64,000 nt of DNA, from assembly GCF_024978135.1 (NCBI RefSeq), contig NZ_JANTEZ010000007.1, positions 1 to 64,000 on the forward strand, read 5' to 3'. Below, one piece after another: positions 27,180 through 35,831 of the stretch. The notes beneath the pieces are model-generated. The model was not told the origin of the DNA. It did no database searches and was given only the letters and a program-made list of their open reading frames with translations. How positions within the stretch are numbered: the stretch's first letter is position 1; every line of letters begins with the position of its first letter. The DNA is from Herbiconiux gentiana (GTDB taxonomy: Bacteria > Actinomycetota > Actinomycetes > Actinomycetales > Microbacteriaceae). The position numbers were made by a program, and so were the translations under genes.

Positions 27180-28154
27180 ATGACGATGACCCCCGAGCAG
27201 GCGACGTGGTTCGCCGGCACCTTCGACCGGCTGACCCAGAACGTGGGGCTGGCCGTGCTGGGCAAGGACCACGTGGTGCGCCTGACCCTCATGGCGATGA
27301 TCGCCGAGGGCCACGTGCTGCTCGAGGATGCCCCGGGAACCGGCAAGACGAGCCTGGCGAAGGCGATCGCGGCGACGGTGCAGGGCACCAGCCAGCGCAT
27401 CCAGTTCACGCCCGACCTGCTGCCCTCCGACGTCACCGGTGTGACCATCTACGACCAGGACACCCGGAAGTTCGACTTCCACAAGGGCCCGATCTTCGCC
27501 TCGATCGTGCTCGCCGACGAGATCAACCGCGCGAGCCCCAAGACCCAGTCGGCGCTGCTCGAGGTGATGGAGGAGTCCCGTGTGTCGGTCGACGGCGTGG
27601 CCCACGAGGTCGGGCGCCCCTTCCTCGTGATCGCGACGCAGAACCCGATCGAGCAGGCCGGCACCTACCGGCTGCCCGAGGCGCAGCTCGACCGCTTCCT
27701 GATCAAGACGAGCATCGGCTACCCCGACCTCGCCTCGGCCGAGCAGATCCTCGCCGGCTCCGCGAACCGCAACCCGTCGTCGGGGCTCTCTCCCGTGATC
27801 ACCACCTCGGCGGTCGCCGACATGGCCGACCTCGCGGCGACCGTTCACGTCGACCCGGCCATCCTCCGCTACACGGCGCAGCTCGCCGAGGAGACCCGCA
27901 ACGCCCCCGAGTCGCGCCTCGGCGTCTCGGTGCGTGGCGCGATGGCGCTGATCCGCGCCGCCAAGGTCTGGGCAGCCTCGCAGGGCCGGCACTTCGTGCT
28001 GCCCGACGACATCAAGGAGCTCGCCGGGCCGGTCTGGACCCACCGCTTCGTGCTCGACGCCGAGGCCGAGTTCTCGGGCGCGACCGCCGAGGGCGTGCTC
28101 GCGCGCGTGCTGGCCGACGTCGCCGCGCCGCAGTCGAGGCAACCGGCTGCATGA
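27180..28154 (+). CDS. MoxR-type AAA+ ATPase
   Basis: A 324-residue MoxR-family AAA+ ATPase. Walker A DAPGTGKTSLA is at residues 50-60, Walker B and the MoxR signature LADEINRASPKTQSALLEVM at about 106-125, and sensor 1 ATQNPIEQAGTYRLPEAQLDRF follows. MoxR proteins act as chaperone-like motors, usually with DUF58/VWA partners encoded next door, exactly as here. ATG 27180 follows AGAGGAA. The stop overlaps the DUF58 start (ATGA at 28151-28154). Confidence 0.95.
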   Translation: MTMTPEQATWFAGTFDRLTQNVGLAVLGKDHVVRLTLMAMIAEGHVLLEDAPGTGKTSLAKAIAATVQGTSQRIQFTPDLLPSDVTGVTIYDQDTRKFDFHKGPIFASIVLADEINRASPKTQSALLEVMEESRVSVDGVAHEVGRPFLVIATQNPIEQAGTYRLPEAQLDRFLIKTSIGYPDLASAEQILAGSANRNPSSGLSPVITTSAVADMADLAATVHVDPAILRYTAQLAEETRNAPESRLGVSVRGAMALIRAAKVWAASQGRHFVLPDDIKELAGPVWTHRFVLDAEAEFSGATAEGVLARVLADVAAPQSRQPAA

Positions 28155-29449
28155 GCCGGGCGGCGGAGGGGGCGCGGGCGATCCGGGGATCGGCACCCGC
28201 GCGCTGGGTGACGGAGACGGGCTGGCCCGCGGTGTCGACGACGGCGCGGCGCGCCGGTTCCGCGGTCGCGCCCGCCGTGCGCCCGGTGCTCGGCACCGTC
28301 TCGGGCTTCGGCTGGGCGGTGCTGGCCGTGACGGTCGTCGCGATCGTCGTGGGTGCGGTGCTCGGCTGGCGCGAGCTGCTGGTGATCGGCTTCGTGCTGC
28401 TGGCGGCACTGCTGATCGCGATCGGCTTCGCGGTGGGGCGATCGGCCTACGCCGTGCGGCTCGACCTCGCGCTCACCCGCGTGGTCGTGGGCGAGCGCGC
28501 CGTCGGCCGGCTCGCCGTCTCGAACACCTCGGCCCGCCCTCTGCTGCCCGCCCGCATCGAGCTGCCCGTCGGCTCGGCCTTCGCCTCGTTCCAGCTGCCG
28601 CGCCTCGCCCCCGAGGCCGAGCACGACGAGCTGTTCGGCATCCCGACCGGCCGCCGTGCGGTGATCGTCGTGGGGCCCGTGCGCTCGGTGCGCGGCGACC
28701 CGCTCGGGCTGCTGCGGCGCGAGCTGCGCTGGACCGACCCGGTCGATCTGTACGTGCATCCGCGCACCATCTCGCTCGGCGGCTCGTCGTCGGGCTTCCT
28801 GCGCGACCTCGAGGGCGTGGAGAGCCGGGTGCTCTCGGAGAACGACGTGTCGTTCCACGCCCTGCGCGAGTACGTGCCGGGGGATGACCGGCGGTACATC
28901 CACTGGAAGACCTCCGCCCGCACCGGGAAGCTGATGGTGCGCCAGTTCGAGGAGACCCGGCGCTCGCACCTCGCCATCGCGCTCTCGACGAACCGCGCCG
29001 ACTACTCCGAGGGCGAGGCCGGCGACGAGGAGTTCGAGCTCGCCGTCTCGGTCTGCGGGTCGCTCGCCGTTCAGGCGCTGATCGAGGAGCGGGAGATCAC
29101 CGTGCTCACGCCCTCCAGCTCGCTGCACGTCGAGACCGGCCGGCGGTTGCTCGACGAGCTCTCGGCCGTCGAGCAGAGCGAGACCAGCCGCGAGACGGTC
29201 GTGCAGCTCGCCAAGACCACGGGCACCGCGGTGCCGCAGGCGTCGGTCGCGTTCCTGCTCTTCGGCAGCGGCGTCACCCCCACGCAGCTGCAGGCCTCGA
29301 CGATCCACATCCCGCTCGGCGTGCGCGTGATCGCGATCGCCTCCCGGCCCGGCGAGCGGATGTCGCTGCGCAAGCTCGGCGACCTCACGCTGCTGACCGT
29401 CGGCGACCTCACCGACCTGCCCGGCGCTCTGCGGAGGGCGAACAGCTGA
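28151..29449 (+). CDS. DUF58 domain membrane protein
   Basis: A 432-residue protein. Two predicted helices at about residues 52-97 anchor it, and the DUF58 signature RDLEGVESR...LREYVPGDDRRYIHWKTSAR lies at about 215-255. The C-terminal half resembles a VWA-like fold (AIALSTNRADYSEG). It is the regular partner of MoxR ATPases. It is translationally coupled on both sides (ATGA overlap with moxR, TGATG with the next gene). Its molecular role is not established for this family; assembly of a cell-envelope complex is inferred. Confidence 0.92.
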   Translation: MSRAAEGARAIRGSAPARWVTETGWPAVSTTARRAGSAVAPAVRPVLGTVSGFGWAVLAVTVVAIVVGAVLGWRELLVIGFVLLAALLIAIGFAVGRSAYAVRLDLALTRVVVGERAVGRLAVSNTSARPLLPARIELPVGSAFASFQLPRLAPEAEHDELFGIPTGRRAVIVVGPVRSVRGDPLGLLRRELRWTDPVDLYVHPRTISLGGSSSGFLRDLEGVESRVLSENDVSFHALREYVPGDDRRYIHWKTSARTGKLMVRQFEETRRSHLAIALSTNRADYSEGEAGDEEFELAVSVCGSLAVQALIEEREITVLTPSSSLHVETGRRLLDELSAVEQSETSRETVVQLAKTTGTAVPQASVAFLLFGSGVTPTQLQASTIHIPLGVRVIAIASRPGERMSLRKLGDLTLLTVGDLTDLPGALRRANS

Positions 29450-31899
29450 TGACCGACGCCCCGAGCCCCCGCCGCGCCAGTGCGGCCAGCCCGCGCCGTG
29501 CCGCCCGGGCATCCACCCCCCTGCTGCCGCCCCTGCCGACGACGGCCCGCCCGGCCTGGTCGATCGCGACCGATGCGGGGGTCGTGCTGCTGCTCGCGAT
29601 CGTCTCGGTGCTCACCCTCGGGCCGGCCTTCGGCGGTGTGGGCTACCTGGTGGCTGGCGTCGGCGGCGCGGTGCTCGGCATCCTGATCGGCGCCGCCGGC
29701 TGGCGGCTGTCGTGGAACCTGCTCGTCGTCGCGGCCGTCACCGTCGTGGTCTACCTGCTGCTCGGCGGGCCGCTCGCGGCGCCCGGCACCACGATCTTCG
29801 GCGTCATCCCCACCCGCGACACGCTGCGCACCCTCGTGCTCGGCATCGTGTTCTCGTGGAAGGACGCGCTCACCCTCGTGGTGCCGGTGGGTCAGTTCGA
29901 CGGCACGCTGGTGGTGCCGTTCCTGTCGGCGCTGGTCGCGACCGTGCTCGCCACGAGCTTCGCGCTGCGGCTGAAGCACGCCGGCTGGACCCTGTTGCCG
30001 CTCACCCTGCTGTTCGTGCTCGGCATCGCCTTCGGCACGCGCGAGGCCGCGTTCCCCGTGGTGCAGGGGCTCGCCTTCGCGGGCGTCGCCCTCGTCTGGA
30101 CGGCCTGGCGCCGCCAGGAGGCCCGGGCCCGGGCCTCGCGCGGCACCGACCTCGGCGGCGGCAGCTCGCTCGACCCCGCGACCGCGAAGGCGCTGCGCAC
30201 CACCCGGCTCGCCGCCGGTGCCGGCCTCGTGGTGGGTGCCCTCGTGGTGGGCGCCGTCACCGGCGGGCTGCTCGTTCCCGCGTCAGCCCGGGAGGTGCTC
30301 CGCGACAGCGTCGTGCCGCCGCTCGACCTGCACGACTACGCGAGCCCGCTCGTGGGCTTCCGCAGCTACGTGCGCGACTTCAAGGAGGAGTCGCTGTTCA
30401 CGGTGAAGGGCCTGCCGACGGATGCGCGCATCCGCCTCGCGACCCTCGACAGCTACGACGGCATCGTCTACGACGTGGCCGGCGACGGGTCGGCGGGCTC
30501 GGGCACCTTCACCCGCGTCTCGAGCGAGATCGCGAACGACGTGGTCGGCGACCCCGTGAGCCTCGACATCGGCGTCACCGGCCTGACCGGGGTCTGGATG
30601 CCCGACGTCGGGTACCTCGACGGCCTGCGCTTCACCGGCGACCGCGCCGACCAGCTCGAGGGCGCCCTGCACTACAACGCGGCGACCGGGGTGGCGCTCG
30701 ACACCCTCGGCCTGCGGGACGGGGACGGCTACACCGTCGACGCCGTGCTGCCGCCCACCTTCAACGACGAGCAGCTCGCCAGCCGCAAGGTCTCCTCGAT
30801 CGCGATGCCGCGGGCGACCGGGGTGCCGGATGTCGTCAGCTCACTGGCCGCCGAGTACGTGGGCGACGCCGACACCCCGATCGAGAAGGTGCGCAACCTC
30901 GCCGCGAACCTCAGCCAGAACGGCTTCTTCAGCCACGGGCTCGAGGGCGAGGCGGTCTCGCGGGCCGGGCACGGCGCCGAGCGCATCGCGAGCATGCTCT
31001 CGGCCGAGCAGATGGTCGGCGACGACGAGCAGTACGCGGTCGCCATGGCGCTGATGGTGCGTTCGCTCGGCATGCCCGCGCGCGTCGTCATGGGCTTCCA
31101 CCCCGACGAGTACGCGGGGCCCGAGGCGACGCAGGAGATCACGGGCGACGACCTGCACGCCTGGGTCGAGGTGCCGTTCGACGGCGCCGGCTGGGTGCCG
31201 TTCGACCCGACGCCGCCCGAGGACCAGGTGCCGCTCGAGGAGGCGCCGAAGCCGAAGTCCGACCCCAAGGCCCAGGTGCTGCAGCCGCCGCCCCCGCCGC
31301 AGGCCCCCGCGGAGCTGCCGCCGGACATCCGCACCGAGGACACCGAGCAGCAGGACGCCGAGAAGGACGGCTTCGACTTCCTGCCCGTGGCCTTGGCGGT
31401 CGGTGGCGGCCTCGTGCTGCTCCTGCTCGTGCTCGGGCCGCTGCTCGCGATCGCGCTGCTGAAGCTGCGGCGCCGCAAGCGGCGGCGGCTGGCGGCGCGT
31501 CCGGCCGATCGCGTGAGCGGCGGCTGGGACGAGATCGTGGACCGGGCGGGCGACCTCGGCACCGCGGTTCCCGCCGGGGTGACCCGCCGCGACGGCGCCC
31601 GGGTGCTCGCGACCGCGTATCCCGCGGCGCCCGTGCTGGAGGTGGCGACCCGGGCCGACTCGAGCGTGTTCGGGCCGGGTGAGCCCGCCGACGACGAGGT
31701 GGAGCGGTACTGGACCGAGGTCGACGCCGTGGTGAGCACGATGGCGGCGTCGGTGTCGTGGTGGACGCGGTTCAAGGCGCGGTGGTCGGTGCGGTCGCTG
31801 CTGCGCGGGCGGAAGGCGCCGAAGGCGGCCGGGTCAGGCCCTACGGTGGACACTGGCCCCGCAGACCGAGCGACGACGCCTGGAGGAGACACGCCATGA
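29449..31899 (+). CDS. TgpA-like membrane protein with catalytically altered transglutaminase domain
   Basis: An 816-residue protein. About six to eight N-terminal helices (residues 40-285) are followed by an outside domain, one further helix (about 645-672) and a cytosolic tail. The transglutaminase core is clear: GDDEQYAVAMALMVRSLGMP at about 524-543, HAWVEVPFDGAGW at 570-582, FDPTPP at 585-590. The expected Cys of the G-x-C-E-Q-Y motif is Asp526 (GAC at 31024-31026), while His570 and Asp586 remain. Normal transglutaminase/protease chemistry therefore looks impossible. It is a homologue of tgm-type genes next to DUF58/MoxR. Confidence 0.88.
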   Translation: MTDAPSPRRASAASPRRAARASTPLLPPLPTTARPAWSIATDAGVVLLLAIVSVLTLGPAFGGVGYLVAGVGGAVLGILIGAAGWRLSWNLLVVAAVTVVVYLLLGGPLAAPGTTIFGVIPTRDTLRTLVLGIVFSWKDALTLVVPVGQFDGTLVVPFLSALVATVLATSFALRLKHAGWTLLPLTLLFVLGIAFGTREAAFPVVQGLAFAGVALVWTAWRRQEARARASRGTDLGGGSSLDPATAKALRTTRLAAGAGLVVGALVVGAVTGGLLVPASAREVLRDSVVPPLDLHDYASPLVGFRSYVRDFKEESLFTVKGLPTDARIRLATLDSYDGIVYDVAGDGSAGSGTFTRVSSEIANDVVGDPVSLDIGVTGLTGVWMPDVGYLDGLRFTGDRADQLEGALHYNAATGVALDTLGLRDGDGYTVDAVLPPTFNDEQLASRKVSSIAMPRATGVPDVVSSLAAEYVGDADTPIEKVRNLAANLSQNGFFSHGLEGEAVSRAGHGAERIASMLSAEQMVGDDEQYAVAMALMVRSLGMPARVVMGFHPDEYAGPEATQEITGDDLHAWVEVPFDGAGWVPFDPTPPEDQVPLEEAPKPKSDPKAQVLQPPPPPQAPAELPPDIRTEDTEQQDAEKDGFDFLPVALAVGGGLVLLLLVLGPLLAIALLKLRRRKRRRLAARPADRVSGGWDEIVDRAGDLGTAVPAGVTRRDGARVLATAYPAAPVLEVATRADSSVFGPGEPADDEVERYWTEVDAVVSTMAASVSWWTRFKARWSVRSLLRGRKAPKAAGSGPTVDTGPADRATTPGGDTP

Positions 31900-33206
31900 C
31901 CGATGCCGCCCACCCCTGCGTTCAGTGCGGCTCGCCCGTGCCGCGCAACGCGCAGTTCTGCCTCGTCTGCGGCACCCCCGCCTCGGCGGCGCGCAGCCAG
32001 TCGGCGGCGCTCGGCTCTGTCGCCGGCCAGGCTCCCGCCGCCGGCCCGGGGTCGGCCCCGATCGACGGCTGGCGACCCGATCCGGCGGTCGAGCCGATCC
32101 GCGAGGGCGACCTGATCCCCGCCGGCTACGGCCGGCGCGTGCTCGCGTTCCTGCTCGACGGTGTGTTCGGCGCCGTGCTCTGGCTCGTGATCGTGCTGCC
32201 GCTGATGGCTCTCGGCGTCGTCGCGTTCCAGACCCGGGACACCTCGATCGCCTTCACCGGCCCGAGCGCCGTGATCCTGCTCGCCGCCTCGGTGATCTAC
32301 CCGATCGTCTCGATCGTGCTGCAGGCTCAGCTCGGGTTCTCCCCCGGCAAGGCCCTGATGGGTCTGCGCATCGTTCGGCTCGCGACGCTCGGCAAGGTCG
32401 GCATCCTGCGCATGCTGCTGCGCTGGCTCGTGGTCGCCGCCGCCTCGCTCGTCTTCCTGATCGGCCAGTACGTGGTCTGGCTGTCCCCGCTCTGGGACGC
32501 GTCCAAGATGACCCGCGGCTGGCACGACAAGCTCGCCGACACCTGGGTGATCGACGTCAAGGCGGGCCCGAACCCGCTGAAGGCCCGCCCGGGGCAGCTG
32601 CTGCTCGACGAGTCCCCGGCTCCCGCTCCGGTTCCGGATGCGCGCGCGAGCGCTGCGCGGAACGCCGGCGCCGCGCCTCCCGCCGCTGCGCCCGTCGCGC
32701 CACCGGCGCCGCCCGCCACCGAGTCGTTCGCGCCCATCGCGCACGTGCCCGGATTCGCGCCCTCGGGTGCGGGCGCGGGAGCCGGCGCGGAACGCGCATC
32801 CGCCCCCCAGCCCGCCGAGGACGACTTCGAGAGCACCCGGCTGTCGGGCTCGGGGCCGGTCTCGGTGCCGGCGGGCGTGATCGTGTTCCGGCTCGACACG
32901 GGCGAGGTCGTGCCGATCACGCGCCACGGTGCACTCGGGCGCGACCCGGTGGCCCCCGGTGGCGACCCGTCGGATCTGCTGATCGCGCTGCAGGGTGACA
33001 CGCTGTCGGTCTCGAAGACGCACCTCGAGTTCGGTCTCGAGGGCGGGCGGGTCTGGGTGAGCGACCGCGGGTCGACCAACGGCACGGCCCTCGTGCGGAG
33101 CGACGGCGCGGAGCTCGAGCTCGACGCCGGCGAGCGGGTGCGGGTGGAGGCGGGCGACCGCATCCGCGTGGGGACGCGCGTGCTGCAGGTGGAGGGCTCG
33201 GCATGA
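31896..33206 (+). CDS. Zinc-ribbon, RDD membrane domain and FHA domain protein
   Basis: A 436-residue fusion. Residues 8-27 form a zinc ribbon with two CxxC-type pairs (CVQCG and CLVCG). Residues about 75-215 are an RDD membrane domain with three helices (AGYGRRVLAFLLDGVFGAVL; PGKALMGLRIVR). A Pro/Ala-rich linker follows. The last 80 residues are an FHA phosphothreonine-binding domain (HGALGRDP; DTLSVSKTHLEF; DRGSTNGT). The linker motif DDFESTRLSG looks like a kinase target. ATG 31896 overlaps the previous stop by 4 bases and follows GGAGGAG. It probably brings phospho-signals to the membrane complex. Confidence 0.9.
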   Translation: MTDAAHPCVQCGSPVPRNAQFCLVCGTPASAARSQSAALGSVAGQAPAAGPGSAPIDGWRPDPAVEPIREGDLIPAGYGRRVLAFLLDGVFGAVLWLVIVLPLMALGVVAFQTRDTSIAFTGPSAVILLAASVIYPIVSIVLQAQLGFSPGKALMGLRIVRLATLGKVGILRMLLRWLVVAAASLVFLIGQYVVWLSPLWDASKMTRGWHDKLADTWVIDVKAGPNPLKARPGQLLLDESPAPAPVPDARASAARNAGAAPPAAAPVAPPAPPATESFAPIAHVPGFAPSGAGAGAGAERASAPQPAEDDFESTRLSGSGPVSVPAGVIVFRLDTGEVVPITRHGALGRDPVAPGGDPSDLLIALQGDTLSVSKTHLEFGLEGGRVWVSDRGSTNGTALVRSDGAELELDAGERVRVEAGDRIRVGTRVLQVEGSA

Positions 33207-34120
33207 GCGACGACAGCGTGGTGCGCGACGTCGCGCCCGGGGCCGCGCGCGGCGTGACGCCCGGGGCTGCGACCGGCGTCGCCCTCTCGGAGCTGCAGCT
33301 GCAGGTGGGCACCGCCACTCACACGGGCCTCCGACGGCGCGCGAACGAGGACGCGTTCCTCGCCGCGCAGCCGCTCTTCCTGGTGGCGGACGGCATGGGC
33401 GGGCACGAGGCCGGCGAGGTCGCCAGCGCCCTCGCGGTCGACGCCTTCGCCGCGCTGACCGGAACGCCGAGCGTCGACGCCGCCGAGCTGCGCGACGCCT
33501 TCGGCCGGGCGCACGAGTCGATCGCGGCCATCGCGGCGACGGGGCTGCGTCGCGCCGGCACCACCGTGTCGGGTGTCGCCATCGCCGAGAGCGACGGGCG
33601 GGCGCAGTGGCTCGTGTTCAACCTCGGTGACTCGCGCACCTATCGGCTGGCCGACGGGGAGCTCGAGCAGATCAGCGTCGACCACTCGGTGGTGCAGGAG
33701 CTGCTCGACGGGGGCACGCTCTCCCGGGCGGCCGCCGCGACGCACCCCGAGCGCAACGTGATCACCCGCGCGCTGGGGGCCGGCGGGCCGTACCAGGCCG
33801 ACTACTGGCTGGTTCCGGTGGAGTCGGGCGACCGCATCCTGATCTGCTCGGACGGTGTCTCGGGTGAGCTCGACGACGAACTGATCGAGCGCATCCTGAT
33901 CGAGGAGCACGAGAGCCAGGAGGCCGCGAGCCGCCTGGTGCACGAGGGCCTGCTGCACGGCGGGCGCGACAACCTCACGGCCGTGGTCGTCGACGCCTAC
34001 GACCGCGCCGGTGCCGAGGCGCATGCGGCCGGTTCGCCCGACGGGCCGGGACGGCGGCGCGACCCGCACGGCGAGGACACCATCCCCCGGCCTCCGGTCG
34101 ACGTGGGCGGAAGGAACTGA
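33203..34120 (+). CDS. PP2C-family Ser/Thr protein phosphatase
   Basis: A 305-residue PPM-type phosphatase. Metal- and phosphate-binding motifs are intact: GLRRRANEDAF, VADGMGGHEAGEVAS, NLGDSRTYRL, SDGVSGELDD and GRDNLTAVVVD. It has no membrane segment; a 30-residue variable N-terminus and a Pro/Asp/Arg-rich tail flank the domain. It should reverse the action of the kinase encoded two genes downstream. Start ATG overlaps the RDD/FHA stop by 4 bases. Confidence 0.94.
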   Translation: MSDDSVVRDVAPGAARGVTPGAATGVALSELQLQVGTATHTGLRRRANEDAFLAAQPLFLVADGMGGHEAGEVASALAVDAFAALTGTPSVDAAELRDAFGRAHESIAAIAATGLRRAGTTVSGVAIAESDGRAQWLVFNLGDSRTYRLADGELEQISVDHSVVQELLDGGTLSRAAAATHPERNVITRALGAGGPYQADYWLVPVESGDRILICSDGVSGELDDELIERILIEEHESQEAASRLVHEGLLHGGRDNLTAVVVDAYDRAGAEAHAAGSPDGPGRRRDPHGEDTIPRPPVDVGGRN

Positions 34121-34121
34121 G

Positions 34122-35831
34122 ATGAGTGAGATCCTGTACAGCCCCGGAGCCTGGCGCGCGGTCGTCGCGGCCGGGGGGATCGCGGTGCTGCCGCCGACGG
34201 TGGACGCCGCGCTGCTCGGGCGCATCTGGGCCGCGCTGGAGTCGGGGGAGGGGCTCGGCGCGGTGCTGTCGTCGCTCGCCGAGGCGTTCGGTGCGAGCCT
34301 CGGCGCGCTGCCGCCGTTCGCGGTGGCGACGGTCGACGGGGGCGGCGTGCGGGTGGCCGTGCGCGGTGACGTGTCGGTGTCGATCGGCTCGGGTTCGCGC
34401 GACGGGTCTGACCCGGTGGTCGTGTCGGGGGCCGACGTGAGCACGTGGAGCGAGCGCAGCGTGCCGGCGGCGACCGGGCTCACGATCAGCACGCCCGACG
34501 CCGGGGCGACCGACGGTGGTGAGCGGTTCGGGATCGCGTCGGGTGTGGTGCTGGCGTCGTCGGTGTCGGTGTCGCTGGGCGGTGCGCCGGCGCCCGAGGC
34601 GGCGGCGGTCGTGGCGCCCGAGGCCGGGGCGGTCGTGGCGCTGGAGTCGGCGTCTCCGGTGCCTGCTGCAGCAGCCCCGCCGACAGCGGCGCCGGCCGCG
34701 GTGGCTCCCGTCGAGCCCACACCCGATCCCACACCCGACGTGGAATTGACCCAGGACGTGGCGACCGAGAGCGAGATCGCACCCGCGGAGCCGACCGTCG
34801 AGGCCGTCCTCCCAGCCTCGGCCGAGCCCGCCCCGAGCGCCGAGCCCGCCCCGAGCGCCGAGCCCGCTCCGAGCGCTGACCCCACCCCGGACGTCGAGCT
34901 CACGCAGGACGTGGCGTCGGAGAGCGAACCAGTTGGGCCCCCACCCGCGGCGGCCACCGAGCTCGGGAGTGCGCAGGCCGAGGAGCTCGAGAGCACCCAG
35001 GCCGAGCTGCCCGACGACGCGTACGACCACCTCTGGGGTGCGACGGTGGTGAAGTCCGTCGAGGACGCCGCCGTGCGCGAGCTCGACGACGACGAGGAGA
35101 CCGCGGACGAGAGCGCCCCGGCGCCGGCCGCCCCTCCGGCGCCGACGCCTCCCGCGCCAGCACCGGCCCCCGCGCCCGCACCGCAGGCCCCGCCGCCCGC
35201 CGCCACGTCGGCGCCCGCCGTACCGAGCACCGGGCTGATCGACAGCGTGCCCGGTTTCGGGAGCGTCGGTGCCGCATCCGGAAGCCCCGCCCTGCTCGGC
35301 ACCACCGTGCCGCCCGCCGCCCCGAGCACACCCGCCCCGCGGCCACCGGCCCCGGCGACCGCCCCGCCGGCCCGCCCGGCCGGCGCCGATGACGACCACG
35401 ACGGCCTCACCGTCACGGTCTCCGAACTGGAGGCCATGCGCCGCCTCGCCGACGCTGCCCCCGACGCCGCCGCGGCGCTGCCCGACGGCGCCCTCGGCCG
35501 CATCGTGCTCTCGACCGGCGAGAGCTACGCGCTCGACCGCCCCGTCATCATCGGCCGACGCCCCCGCGCCAACCGCGTGCAGGCCGACGCCGTGCCCGTG
35601 CTCGTCACGGTCGCGAGCCCCGAGCAGGACATCTCGCGCAACCACCTCGAGATCCGCCTCGAGGGCCGGCACGTTCTCGCCGTCGACCTCGCCACCACGA
35701 ACGGCAGCGTGCTGCACCGCGAGGGCACCCCGCCCAAGCGGCTCGGCCCGAACGAGCCCGAGCTCGTGCTGACCGGGGACGTCATCGACCTGGGCGACGG
35801 CGTGACCGTGGCCTTCGAGGACATCGCGTGA
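34122..35831 (+). CDS. FHA domain protein with long repetitive Pro/Ala-rich linker
   Basis: A 569-residue protein. The first 150 residues (ILYSPGAWRAVVAAGGIAVLP...) form a compact domain I cannot name. Residues about 175-450 are low complexity, with triple AEPAPS repeats and two copies of TPDVELTQDVA. The segment DHLWGATVVKSVEDAAV lies near 305-321 and looks like a conserved short motif. The C-terminal FHA domain (about 465-569) shows IIGRRPRANR, DISRNHLEIRLEG and LATTNGSVLH. It starts one base after the phosphatase stop and overlaps the kinase start (GTGA). It is probably a phosphothreonine-dependent adaptor. Confidence 0.88.
   Translation: MSEILYSPGAWRAVVAAGGIAVLPPTVDAALLGRIWAALESGEGLGAVLSSLAEAFGASLGALPPFAVATVDGGGVRVAVRGDVSVSIGSGSRDGSDPVVVSGADVSTWSERSVPAATGLTISTPDAGATDGGERFGIASGVVLASSVSVSLGGAPAPEAAAVVAPEAGAVVALESASPVPAAAAPPTAAPAAVAPVEPTPDPTPDVELTQDVATESEIAPAEPTVEAVLPASAEPAPSAEPAPSAEPAPSADPTPDVELTQDVASESEPVGPPPAAATELGSAQAEELESTQAELPDDAYDHLWGATVVKSVEDAAVRELDDDEETADESAPAPAAPPAPTPPAPAPAPAPAPQAPPPAATSAPAVPSTGLIDSVPGFGSVGAASGSPALLGTTVPPAAPSTPAPRPPAPATAPPARPAGADDDHDGLTVTVSELEAMRRLADAAPDAAAALPDGALGRIVLSTGESYALDRPVIIGRRPRANRVQADAVPVLVTVASPEQDISRNHLEIRLEGRHVLAVDLATTNGSVLHREGTPPKRLGPNEPELVLTGDVIDLGDGVTVAFEDIA

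Noticed and set aside
31012-31040. Sequencing error or frameshift explaining the missing transglutaminase Cys
   Set aside because: The reading frame and conserved residues continue unbroken on both sides, and GAC to TGC would need two substitutions.
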